A DNA stretch of 64,000 nucleotides from positions 8,910,501-8,974,500 of the forward strand of contig NZ_JAUSUZ010000001.1 in the NCBI RefSeq assembly GCF_030813715.1, in the 5' to 3' direction. The notes beneath the pieces are model-generated. The model saw only the letters and a program-made list of their open reading frames with translations. It had not been told where the DNA came from and did not search any database. Position numbers and translations under genes: made by a program. The DNA is from Catenuloplanes indicus (GTDB lineage: Bacteria > Actinomycetota > Actinomycetes > Mycobacteriales > Micromonosporaceae). Of this stretch, positions 26,101 through 33,466 are shown one piece after another (position 1 is the stretch's first letter; every line of letters begins with the position of its first letter).

Positions 26101-26952
26101 ATGGGCCAGTACGGGCACTCCAACCAGCCGTCGCACCACATCCCGTGGATGTACGCGTTCACCGGGCAGCCGTACAAGACCCAGGCGCTCACCCGCGAGG
26201 TGCTGGACCGGCTCTACCTCGGCAGCGAGATCGGCCAGGGCTACCCGGGCGACGAGGACAACGGCGAGATGTCCGCCTGGTACGTGTTCGCCGCGCTCGG
26301 CTTCTACCCGCTCCAGATGGGCAGCGCGTCCTACGTGATCGGCTCCCCGCTGTTCACCAAGGCGACCATCAACCTGGAGAACGGCAAGAAGGTGGTCATC
26401 CGCGCCCCCGGCAACTCCAGGTCCACCGTGTACGTGCAGTCGCTCAAGGTGAACGGCAAGGCGTGGAACCAGACGCACCTGCCGCACTCGGTGCTCGCGA
26501 ACGGTGCCACGCTGGACTTCACCATGGGTGCGACACCGTCCCGCTGGGCGACCGGCGCGAACGCGGTGCCGCCGTCGCTGACCCAGGGCCCGGCGATCGC
26601 CACACCGCGGCGGGACGTGACCGGCACGGTGACCACGGCCGCGCTCGCGGACGACTCGTCGGCCACGCCGGCGTCGGTGACCGCGCAGCAGTGGGACCTG
26701 CCCGAGGCCGCCACGGTCGAGCAGTACACGATCACGTCCGCGGCCACGGCGGGCGCGGACCCGGGCGCCTGGAAGCTGCTCGGCTCGGCCGACGGGCAGA
26801 CCTGGACGACGCTGTCCGAGCGGTCCGGTGAGTCGTTCACCTGGCGGCAGCAGACCCGGCCGTTCACGGTCTCCGCACCCGGTTCGTACCGGCACTACCG
26901 CCTGGAGTTCACCGGCCCGGCCACCGTGGCCGAGCTGGAACTGCTGGCCTGA
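23170..26952 (+). CDS. Secreted GH92 family glycosidase (alpha-mannosidase type) with flanking F5/8 type C domains
   Basis: 1260 residues with a signal peptide (cleavage near VSA-AP). After it comes a discoidin/F5-8C-like domain (about 75-205: NLNDADPDTKWLVF, WRLEGSNDGSAW), a jelly-roll region to about 375, then the GH92 catalytic region (about 380-1110). Diagnostic blocks are NGFWDTYRTTWPAY and, at about 1025, GDEDNGEMSAWYVFAALGFYP. The C-terminal 130 residues form another discoidin-like domain (WKLLGSADGQTW). GH92 enzymes are calcium-dependent exo-alpha-mannosidases acting on mannans or glycoprotein glycans outside the cell. No sugar transporter is adjacent. Confidence 0.93.
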   Translation: MRRLPVAATMASVLVGGLVMIPAPVSAAPAPRFASSFESGDPPPAWVDTAERVSGVDGRLNPGLPGSVAGRVTAITASGENTGGGEVKENLNDADPDTKWLVFTATGWAAYRLDAPVRVVRYALTAANDAPERDPKDWRLEGSNDGSAWTTVDTRTGQNLGARGNTSTFDVATPGEWSHYRLSVTANGGVNLIQLADLQLSDGDETPQPPAPVRSAIGDGPGNAPAAKARAGFTGVKALEFAGRHAVDGRGYTYNKIYDVNLRVHRDTELSYLVFPEFTRGDMSYPATYTAVDLAFTDGTFLSGLAAKDQHGTVVSPAAQGAAKTLSANQWNKIITRIGDVARGKTIDRILVAYDKPAGPASPWRAWFDDISIADTPVEKPSKSLAGYVETRRGTHSSGAFSRGNNIPATAVPHGFNFWTPVTNAGTLSWLYEYHKANDAQNRPALQALAVSHEPSPWMADRQTFQFMPQDGTGVPDASRTGRALTFRHDNEVAKPHYYGVTFDSGLKAEIAPADHAAVLRFTFTGDGGSIVLDNVDANSGLTIDAATGTITGWSDVRSGLSNGATRMFLYGTLDAPVTASGMLPNGNRPSTGYVTVGARTVNLRVATSLISVAQARHNLGLEVAANDTVESVRARAEAAWNTKLRTVEVEGASRDQLVTLYSNLYRLFLYPNSAFENTGTAAAPVYRHAVQSSVSTPPSTPTETGAEVKPGKVYVNNGFWDTYRTTWPAYSLLTPTTAGEMADGFVQQYRDGGWISRWSSPGYANLMVGTSSDVAFADAYLKGVKGFDLEEAYAAAVKNASVTPPNDNVGRKGMRTSIFKGYTPSDVTGEAFSWAMDGYINDFGIANMASALASRGGPDAARYREEAEHYRQRALGYVNLFDPSVDFFQGRNSAGQWRWTPEQYDPEVWGYDYTETNGWNMAFHVPQDGQGLANLYGGRDALAAKLDAFFADPEEGLKGGSYGGVIHEMTEARDVRMGQYGHSNQPSHHIPWMYAFTGQPYKTQALTREVLDRLYLGSEIGQGYPGDEDNGEMSAWYVFAALGFYPLQMGSASYVIGSPLFTKATINLENGKKVVIRAPGNSRSTVYVQSLKVNGKAWNQTHLPHSVLANGATLDFTMGATPSRWATGANAVPPSLTQGPAIATPRRDVTGTVTTAALADDSSATPASVTAQQWDLPEAATVEQYTITSAATAGADPGAWKLLGSADGQTWTTLSERSGESFTWRQQTRPFTVSAPGSYRHYRLEFTGPATVAELELLA

Positions 26953-26956
26953 TCCT

Positions 26957-26990
26957 CGTGTCCGGCGCCGCCACGGCGGCGCCGGACACG
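26957..26990 (+). terminator. Long perfect hairpin after the GH92 gene
   Basis: A 34-bp near-continuous palindrome: CGTGTCCGGCGCCGCC, a 2-nt centre and its complement. It begins 5 nt after the GH92 stop and is followed by the Hsp70-like gene. Confidence 0.8.
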
Positions 26991-27022
26991 AATGCCCTGT
27001 CGAGGGCCGCTATCGTGATCCG

Positions 27023-28921
27023 GTGACGCACCTCTGCATCGATTTCGGCACCTCCAGCACGGTGGCCGTGGTGGACGGCCGCCCGGTGCTCTTCGACGGC
27101 ACGCCGTCGCTGCCGTCCGGGGTCTGCGCGGACCCGGCCGGGCAGCTGCTCGTCGGGCCGGACGCGGCGCACGCGGCCCGCACCTCGCCGGAGAGCTACG
27201 AGCCGTACCCGAAGCAGCGCGTCGACGAACGGACCGTGCTGCTCGGCGACGTCGAGGTGGACGTGCCGGACCTGTTCGCGGCCGTGCTCCGCCGGGTGCT
27301 CGGCCAGCTCACCGCGCCGCCGCGGCGGGTCACGATCACCCACCCGGCCGCCTGGGGCAGCCGCCGCCGTGAGGTGCTGCGCGAGGCCGCGACCCGGGCC
27401 GGCATGCACGACGTCCGGCTGGTCAGCGAGCCGATCGCGGCCGCCGCGCACTTCGCCGGCACGGCCGGTACCACGATCCCGGCCGGTGGCACCGTGGTCG
27501 TCTACGACCTCGGCGCCGGCACGTTCGACGCGTCCGTGATCCGCCGCACCCGGGACGGTTTCGAGGTGCTGGCCACGTCCGGCCTGTCCGACGGCGGCGG
27601 CCTGGACCTGGACGCCGCGATCGTCGCGCACCTCGGCGCGGTCTACGGGCCGAAGGACCCGGCCGCGTGGGGGCGCCTGATGCTGCCCGCCTCGGCCGCG
27701 GACCGGCGGGTGTCCCGGGCGTTCTGGGCGGACGTGCGGACCGGCAAGGAGATGCTGTCCCGGTCCGCGGCCACGCACATCCACGTGCCGCTGCTGGAGA
27801 CGGAGGCGCCGCTCGGCCGGGAGGAGTTCGAGGCGCTGGCCCGGCCGGTGATCGACCGTACCGTGGCGGCCACCCGGGCGGTGCTGCGCGAGGCGGGCGT
27901 GGCCGAGTCCGCGCTCGCGGGCGTGCTCCTGGTCGGCGGCGCGAGCCGGGTGCCGCTGGTCGCGTCCACGCTGCACCGCGCGCTGGGCGTGGCACCGTCC
28001 GTGATCGAGCAGCCGGAGTTGGCGGTGGCGCACGGCGCGTCCCGGTCCGGTGAGGTCAGCCGGACCGACGCCCACGCGACCGTGCGGGTCGCCCGGGACC
28101 AGGTGCCGTACGTGATTCCGGCGCAGACCGGGTCGGACCTGGCGACGGTCCTGAACGGGCCGCCGGTGCCGCTGGTGCCGTTGACGGCGCTCGCGGCGGC
28201 GAAGCGGGCCGGTGACGCGGCGGCCCGGCCGGGTGGCACGTCACCGGCCCGGCCGTCCTCCGCGGGGCCGTCGTCCGTGCGGATCGAGCCGAACGACGGC
28301 GCGACCCGGCCGTACGCGCGGGTCGGTGCGCCCGAGGTCACGATGACCGGCGATCCCGCGCCCACCGGCCCGGTGCCCCGGCGGCGCCGCTGGCCGGCCG
28401 CGCTGGCCGCGGTCGTCGTGCTGGCCGCGGCGGGCGCCGGCTATGCCGTCTACCGCAACGACCGCGAGGCGGACCGGTCGCAGCGCACCGGCCCGGCGGC
28501 TCCCAGCGGTGCCGCGGCCACCCCGGCCGGCCCGCTGCGCAACGCCGCCGGTGATCCGCTGGACCCGCTGGTCGTGCAGGCGGTCCGGGAGGCGAACCCG
28601 GACGACCCGGACGCCTACCGTGGCCTGCCCGGCACCGATTACGCCGGGCGCGGACCGATCGCGATGGTGATCGACTCCTCCAGCACGTCCGGCGGCCGGC
28701 TGCGGCTGCGGATCCGGGAGGCCGCGGAGACGGGCGGCACGGCCGACGGGGTCGGCCCGTGGTGGCTCGCGGTCGCCGAGGACGCGACGTTCCGCACCAT
28801 CAACGGTGGCGCCGTGCCCCTGGCCGACTTCGTGGCCGCGCTGCCCGGCTACCCCCGGTCGCAGACGTACGGCATCACGTTCGACGCCGACCTCGCGATC
28901 ACCGAGATCAAGCAGCTGTAG
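27023..28921 (+). CDS. Membrane-anchored Hsp70-like protein
   Basis: 632 residues from a GTG start. Residues 1-350 are an Hsp70/actin-type ATPase: CIDFGTSST (5-13), phosphate-2 motif VVYDLGAGTFD and adenosine motif VLLVGGASRVP. There is no canonical substrate-binding domain or GGVD-type DnaK tail. Instead a disordered Pro/Ala-rich linker is followed by a single transmembrane helix (about 453-476, after RRRRW) and an extracytoplasmic C-terminal domain of about 150 residues. This domain has LRLRIREAAETGG and WWLAVAEDATFRT strands. Such hybrids are widespread in actinobacteria and not understood; an ATP-driven membrane scaffold or sensor is plausible. A second one lies at 59746-61965. Confidence 0.88.
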   Translation: MTHLCIDFGTSSTVAVVDGRPVLFDGTPSLPSGVCADPAGQLLVGPDAAHAARTSPESYEPYPKQRVDERTVLLGDVEVDVPDLFAAVLRRVLGQLTAPPRRVTITHPAAWGSRRREVLREAATRAGMHDVRLVSEPIAAAAHFAGTAGTTIPAGGTVVVYDLGAGTFDASVIRRTRDGFEVLATSGLSDGGGLDLDAAIVAHLGAVYGPKDPAAWGRLMLPASAADRRVSRAFWADVRTGKEMLSRSAATHIHVPLLETEAPLGREEFEALARPVIDRTVAATRAVLREAGVAESALAGVLLVGGASRVPLVASTLHRALGVAPSVIEQPELAVAHGASRSGEVSRTDAHATVRVARDQVPYVIPAQTGSDLATVLNGPPVPLVPLTALAAAKRAGDAAARPGGTSPARPSSAGPSSVRIEPNDGATRPYARVGAPEVTMTGDPAPTGPVPRRRRWPAALAAVVVLAAAGAGYAVYRNDREADRSQRTGPAAPSGAAATPAGPLRNAAGDPLDPLVVQAVREANPDDPDAYRGLPGTDYAGRGPIAMVIDSSSTSGGRLRLRIREAAETGGTADGVGPWWLAVAEDATFRTINGGAVPLADFVAALPGYPRSQTYGITFDADLAITEIKQL

Positions 28922-30089
28922 GCGCCTGGTAGTCCTCGACGGTGAGCGCGGTCGCGTTGCGGTCGATCCGCGAGGACAGCCGGGACAGCAACGGCGCCGC
29001 CCGCAGGCCCTGGTTGCGCAGCCACAGCCCGGGCCGGGTGCGCGGGAACAGGAACGACGCGCCGACCGCCATGTCCTGGTTGCGTCGCACGTACTCGCGC
29101 ATCGCCGCCTCGTACCGCGAGAACGCGTGCTCCGGCGCCCGGTGCAGCTCACCGGCCAGCACGTACGCGCCGGTCAGCGCCAGGCTGGTGCCCTGACCGG
29201 ACAGGAACGACGGCGCGTAACCGGCGTCCCCGGCCAGCACCACCCGCCCGGCCGACCAGGACGGCATGCGGATCTGGCTGACCGTGTCGAAGTACAGGTC
29301 GTCCGCCGCGTCCATCGCGTCCAGCAGGCGGGGCACCTCGCCGCCGAAGCCCGCGAACCGCTCCCGCACCCGGCGGCGTACGTCGTCCGCGGTCCAGCCG
29401 CGCGGCGGCTGCGGGCCGGTGAAGACCATCAGCGTGAACAGGCGCGGCTGGTCGCGAATCGCGTACATGGTGGCGCCGAGGCCGGGCCCGTTCTGCAGCA
29501 CCGCCTCGCGGTACAGGCCCGCGGTGTTCGGCACGGAGAACCCGGCGAAGCAGAAGCCCAGGTACCGGTGGTAGTCCGGCTCCGGGCCGAACGCCAGCGA
29601 CCGGGTCCTCGAGTGCAGCCCGTCGCACCCCACCACCACGTCGACGGTACGCGGTGCGCCCTGCTCGAACGTGACGCCGACCGTGTCACCGTGCTGCGTG
29701 ATCGTGCGGATCGAGTCGCCGAAGACGTACTCCACCCGGTCCTTGGTCAGCGCGTACAGCAGGTCGCTCAGCTCGCCGCGGGGCAGCTCCACGTCGCGCT
29801 GCGTCTGCCCGGTCCCGAGCAGCCGCTCCACCTCGACGCGCCCCGCGACCCGCCCGTCCGGGTGCAGCGCGGTCAGCCGCCGGGTGTTGACCGCCGCCTC
29901 GCGCAGCGCCGGCAGAATGCCCATCCGCGCGCAGACCTCGATCGCGGACCCGCGGACGTCGATCGGATAACCACCCTGCCGTACGCCCGCCGACCGCTCC
30001 ACCACCGTGACGTCGAACCCGTACCGGTCCAGCCAGTACGCCAGCGCCGGGCCCGCGATGCTGGCCCCCGAAATCAGCACACGTCTCAT
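28908..30089 (-). CDS. FAD-dependent monooxygenase (aromatic hydroxylase / TetX-like group)
   Basis: 393 residues. The N-terminus VLISGASIAGPALAYWL has the FAD-binding GxGxxG-like loop (GASIAG) and ends in VTVVER; the DG motif is VVVGCDGLHSRTR and the second FAD motif GRVVLAGDAGYAPSF. This is the single-component flavoprotein hydroxylase family that uses NAD(P)H and oxygen on aromatic or polyketide substrates. It is divergent from a TetR gene over a palindrome, so it is likely induced by its substrate through that repressor. It overlaps the convergent Hsp70-like gene by 14 nt. Confidence 0.9.
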   Translation of the reverse strand: MRRVLISGASIAGPALAYWLDRYGFDVTVVERSAGVRQGGYPIDVRGSAIEVCARMGILPALREAAVNTRRLTALHPDGRVAGRVEVERLLGTGQTQRDVELPRGELSDLLYALTKDRVEYVFGDSIRTITQHGDTVGVTFEQGAPRTVDVVVGCDGLHSRTRSLAFGPEPDYHRYLGFCFAGFSVPNTAGLYREAVLQNGPGLGATMYAIRDQPRLFTLMVFTGPQPPRGWTADDVRRRVRERFAGFGGEVPRLLDAMDAADDLYFDTVSQIRMPSWSAGRVVLAGDAGYAPSFLSGQGTSLALTGAYVLAGELHRAPEHAFSRYEAAMREYVRRNQDMAVGASFLFPRTRPGLWLRNQGLRAAPLLSRLSSRIDRNATALTVEDYQAPTAA

Positions 30090-30106
30090 ACCTCTCGATG
30101 CTTACT

Positions 30107-30122
30107 TACCGGCCGGCAGGTA
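30107..30122. promoter_or_regulatory. Probable TetR operator between the monooxygenase and tetR genes
   Basis: TACCGGCCGGCAGGTA is a 16-bp palindrome with only one mismatched pair (arms TACC/GGTA, core GCCGGC). It is centred in the 59-bp divergent interval, covering the likely promoters of both genes, as expected for a repressor controlling itself and its neighbour. Confidence 0.6.
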
Positions 30123-30148
30123 GTCAAGGGCGGGTCTATGATCACCGC

Positions 30149-30679
30149 ATGCCACGTCCGAACGCCGACACCCGCGAGGAGGCCCGGCGGATCGCGACGG
30201 AGCTGTTCGCCTCCCGCGGCTACGAACAGACCAGCCTGGCCGAGATCGCCACCCGGCTCGGCATCACCAAGGCCGCGCTCTACTACCACTTCCGCTCCAA
30301 GAGCGATCTGCTCAAGAGCCTGGTCGACCCGCTGCTCGACGACATCGAGACACTGGCCGGCAATCTGCCGGCCGACCCGCGCGCCACGCTCGAGGCCTAC
30401 TTCGACACCTGCCACCGCCACCGCGCGGTGCTGCTCGGGCTGCTCCGCGACGTCGCCGTCCTCAACGAACTCCAGATCGTCGACCGCATCATCGCCGTCC
30501 GCACCCGCATCGACGCCGCGCTCACCGACCCCACCCCGGCCGGCCGGGTCCGTGCCGTCGTCGCCCTCGGCGGCCTCCAGGACGCGGTCATCCTCTTCCC
30601 CGACGACCCCACCCTCACCACCACGCTTCGCACCGAGGCCGTCAACGCCGCCCTACGCGCCCTCGACCTCCCCGCCTGA
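30149..30679 (+). CDS. TetR-family repressor
   Basis: 176 residues. The N-terminal helix-turn-helix reads TSLAEIATRLGITKAALYYHFRSKSDLL (about 28-55) and is canonical for TetR. The C-terminal ligand-binding part is helical and unassigned. It probably represses the divergent FAD monooxygenase gene, 59 bp away. Confidence 0.9.
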   Translation: MPRPNADTREEARRIATELFASRGYEQTSLAEIATRLGITKAALYYHFRSKSDLLKSLVDPLLDDIETLAGNLPADPRATLEAYFDTCHRHRAVLLGLLRDVAVLNELQIVDRIIAVRTRIDAALTDPTPAGRVRAVVALGGLQDAVILFPDDPTLTTTLRTEAVNAALRALDLPA

Positions 30680-30979
30680 CCGCCACCGGTACCGCACCTG
30701 CCGGCGATTCCCGGCCCTCATCACAGCACGTGTTCCTGCCTCGGTTCTTCGCCGGGACGCCGGACGGATCGCGCTGTTCGGTGCGCGAGCGGCTCGGGCT
30801 CACCGTGTCCGCGGACGGTGAGCATCGGTTCTGGGCCGCGTTCATCACCCGCTCGGCAGGCTCGTGGATCTCCTCCGCGCCGCATTCCAGGCAGGCCGTC
30901 GCCTGGCCGGACGGTACCGGAACGGGGGCGCGCGTGCCGGGGTGCTTGCGGTGCGGGTGGGATCGGGGGACAAAGGATC
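30680..30979. other. 300-bp interval without a convincing gene
   Basis: Several short frames are open on both strands. One plus-strand frame reads FLPRFFAGTPDGSRC and RLGLTVSADGEHRFWAAF near 30730-30845, which has a protein-like texture but no start, ribosome binding site or recognisable family. It may be decayed coding DNA. The last part carries AAAGGA just before the glycosyltransferase start. Confidence 0.4.
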
Positions 30980-32218
30980 ATGCGAATCGCCATGCTGTGC
31001 GTCGGGAGCCGGGGGGACGTGCAGCCGATGGTGGCGCTCGGGGTGGCGCTGCGCCGGCGCGGGCACGACGTGCTGCTCGCCGTACCGTCGGATCTGGTGG
31101 GTCTCGCGGAACGCGCCGGGCTGGCGGCCGTGTCCGCCGGGGTGGACGCGCGCGAGTTCCTGCAGTCGGCCGAGGGGCAGCGGCTGCTGGCCGCGGGGGA
31201 CTCGCGGCGGTACCTGACCGCGCTGGCCCGCAAGCGCGCCGCGGTCATCGGCGACGTCCAGGACGCGCTGATCGGGGCGGCCCGCGGCGCCCGGGTGATC
31301 GTGGCCAGCCGGCTGGTCGAGGACGACGCGGCCGTGCTCGCCGAGCACGCCGGTGTCCCGCTGGTCGGCCTGCACTACGCGCCGTCCCGGCCGAACCGGG
31401 CGATCGCGCCGTACTTCGTGACGGTGCGGCGGCTGCCCGCGCCGCTGACCGCGCTCACCCACGAGGTGGCCGCGCGCGTGCACTGGCGCGCGATCGCCGG
31501 CAGCGTGAACGCGCTGCGCGCCCGGCTCGGGATGCCGCCGGTGCGGGAACCCACCGGGCATCGCCTGGCCCGCGCCGGTACCACGGAGATCCAGGCGTAC
31601 AGCCGGGTGCTGGTCCCGGCGATCGCGGACTGGGGCACGTACCGGCCGACGGTGGGCTTTCTGGGTCTGGACGCGGCTACCCGGGCGCGGATCGGTGAGC
31701 GGGGCACCGCACCGGACCTCGGCCGGTGGCTGGACGACGGCGAGCCGCCGATCTACATCGGATTCGGCAGCATGCCGGCGGCCGAACCGGGCCGGATGCT
31801 CGGCCTGCTCCGTGACCTGCCGGGCCGGGTGCTGGTCAGCGCCGCGTGGGACGTGCCACCGAGCCGGAACCTGTTCGTGGCCGGTGCGCTGGACCACGAC
31901 GCGGTCCTGCCCCGGTGCCGCGCGGCGGTGCATCACGGCGGCGCCGGTACGACCGCGGCCGCGCTCCGCGCCGGACTGCCCAGCCTGGTCTGCGCGGTCC
32001 TCGGCGACCAGCCGTTCTGGGGCGAGCGGGTGCGCGCGCTCGGCGCCGGCGACTGGCTGCGCTTCGCCGACCTGGACGCCCGCCGTCTCCGCGACGGCGT
32101 CGGCCGGCTGCTGGTGCCGGACGTCCGGGAGTCGGCGTCCCGGCTGGCCGCGCGGCTGGCCGCGGAGGGCGACGGTGGTGACCGGGCCGCTGACCTGGTC
32201 GAATCGGCGGCACGGTGA
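30980..32218 (+). CDS. GT1-family glycosyltransferase (sterol/macrolide type)
   Basis: 412 residues with the N-terminal block MRIAMLCVGSRGDVQPMVALG typical of GT-B glycosyltransferases acting on sterols, lipids or natural products. The nucleotide-sugar motif is HHGGAGTTAAALRAGLP from His318, with DQPFWGERV following. It should transfer a hexose from a nucleotide sugar to a hydrophobic acceptor in the cytoplasm. The nearby cholesterol-oxidase-like and dioxygenase genes suggest, but do not show, a sterol-like acceptor. AAAGGA precedes the ATG. Confidence 0.88.
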   Translation: MRIAMLCVGSRGDVQPMVALGVALRRRGHDVLLAVPSDLVGLAERAGLAAVSAGVDAREFLQSAEGQRLLAAGDSRRYLTALARKRAAVIGDVQDALIGAARGARVIVASRLVEDDAAVLAEHAGVPLVGLHYAPSRPNRAIAPYFVTVRRLPAPLTALTHEVAARVHWRAIAGSVNALRARLGMPPVREPTGHRLARAGTTEIQAYSRVLVPAIADWGTYRPTVGFLGLDAATRARIGERGTAPDLGRWLDDGEPPIYIGFGSMPAAEPGRMLGLLRDLPGRVLVSAAWDVPPSRNLFVAGALDHDAVLPRCRAAVHHGGAGTTAAALRAGLPSLVCAVLGDQPFWGERVRALGAGDWLRFADLDARRLRDGVGRLLVPDVRESASRLAARLAAEGDGGDRAADLVESAAR

Positions 32219-32365
32219 GGCGGAGAACCGCGGACCCGGCCGGCGGTGGTGGACTACTGTGAGTAGCGCCGCCGACCCACAGCTCGGGCACAGCCTGCGC
32301 TCAGCCGGCGCACGGCGGCGGACAGCAGGCTGGCCGGTGATGACGTCGGCGAGCGGAGGACAACG

Positions 32366-33358
32366 ATGAGGCGCACCTACGAGGGCCGGGTACTGCCCAA
32401 GCAGGACGAGGAGGTCGTCGATCAGGGGCTCGGTTTCGACCTGGAGACGCTGCTCGGGCGGCGGCGGGTGCTGCGCGCGCTCGGCCTGGGCGCGCTCGGT
32501 CTCGGGCTCGCGGCCTGCGGTGACGGCGGCTCGGGCACGCCGGGCGCGACCGCCACGACCGGCGGCACCAGCACCGGCGAGATCCCGGACGAGACGGCCG
32601 GGCCGTACCCCGGTGACGGCTCCAACGGGCCGGACGTGCTGGAGCAGAGCGGCGTGGTCCGCTCCGACATCCGGTCCAGCTTCGGCGGCACCGGCACCGC
32701 GACGGCCGAGGGCGTGCCGATGACACTGGAGCTGACGATCCTGGACATGGCGAACGGGGACGCGCCGTTCGCGAACACCGCGGTGTACGTGTGGCACTGC
32801 GACCGGGGCGGCGGCTACTCGCTCTACTCGGACAACCTGACCGGCGAGAACTACCTGCGCGGTGTGCAGATCGCGGACGCGTCCGGCAAGGTCACCTTCA
32901 CCAGTATCGTGCCGGCCTGCTACACCGGGCGGTGGCCGCACATCCACTTCGAGGTGTACCCGGACCAGGCGTCGATCACCGACTCGGCGAACGCGATCGC
33001 CACGTCGCAGGTGGCGTTGCCGAAGGACGTCTGCGACACGGTGTTCGCACAGACCGGGTACGAGGCGTCCGTGTCGAACCTGGCGCAGCTGTCGCTGGAC
33101 TCGGACAACGTGTTCGGCGACGACGGCGGCGCGTCCCAGCTGGCCACCGTGACCGGCGACGTGACCGGCGGGTACACGGTCGCGCTGACGGTCCGGGTGG
33201 ACACCCGCACGGAGCCGGCCGGGGGAGTGGCGCCGGAGGGCGGCGTGCCCGGTGGCGGTGACCCGTCCGGCGGCCCGGGCGGCCCCGGCGGTCCGGGTGG
33301 TACGCCGCCGTCCGGCATGCCGGGTGGCACGCCGCCGTCCGGTGCGCCCGGCGCCTGA
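32366..33358 (+). CDS. Exported intradiol ring-cleavage dioxygenase-like lipoprotein
   Basis: 330 residues. A twin-arginine/lipoprotein-like segment RRRVLRALGLG..LAACGD suggests export and lipidation at the Cys of LAAC. The core (about 70-290) has the intradiol dioxygenase beta-sandwich with candidate ferric ligands Tyr163 (ENYLRG), Tyr186, His192 and His194 (CYTGRWPHIHFE). Cytoplasmic relatives cleave catechol or protocatechuate; exported actinobacterial members have largely unknown substrates. The last 50 residues are a Gly/Pro tail of GGPGG and TPPSGMPGG repeats. Confidence 0.85.
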   Translation: MRRTYEGRVLPKQDEEVVDQGLGFDLETLLGRRRVLRALGLGALGLGLAACGDGGSGTPGATATTGGTSTGEIPDETAGPYPGDGSNGPDVLEQSGVVRSDIRSSFGGTGTATAEGVPMTLELTILDMANGDAPFANTAVYVWHCDRGGGYSLYSDNLTGENYLRGVQIADASGKVTFTSIVPACYTGRWPHIHFEVYPDQASITDSANAIATSQVALPKDVCDTVFAQTGYEASVSNLAQLSLDSDNVFGDDGGASQLATVTGDVTGGYTVALTVRVDTRTEPAGGVAPEGGVPGGGDPSGGPGGPGGPGGTPPSGMPGGTPPSGAPGA

Positions 33359-33466
33359 CCGTACGGCCGGTACCGGTCCGCCGGGCAAACGCCGCTCGGC
33401 GGACCATCGGCATGAATCGCCCACACAGCGAGCGGCGTCGATGGAATCGATTTATCGTGCTGCGTC

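Noticed and set aside
22348-26895. Minus-strand open frame of about 1500 codons opposite the GH92 gene
   Set aside because: The GH92 protein on the plus strand is unmistakable; the antisense product is low-complexity Arg/Val/Gly sequence.
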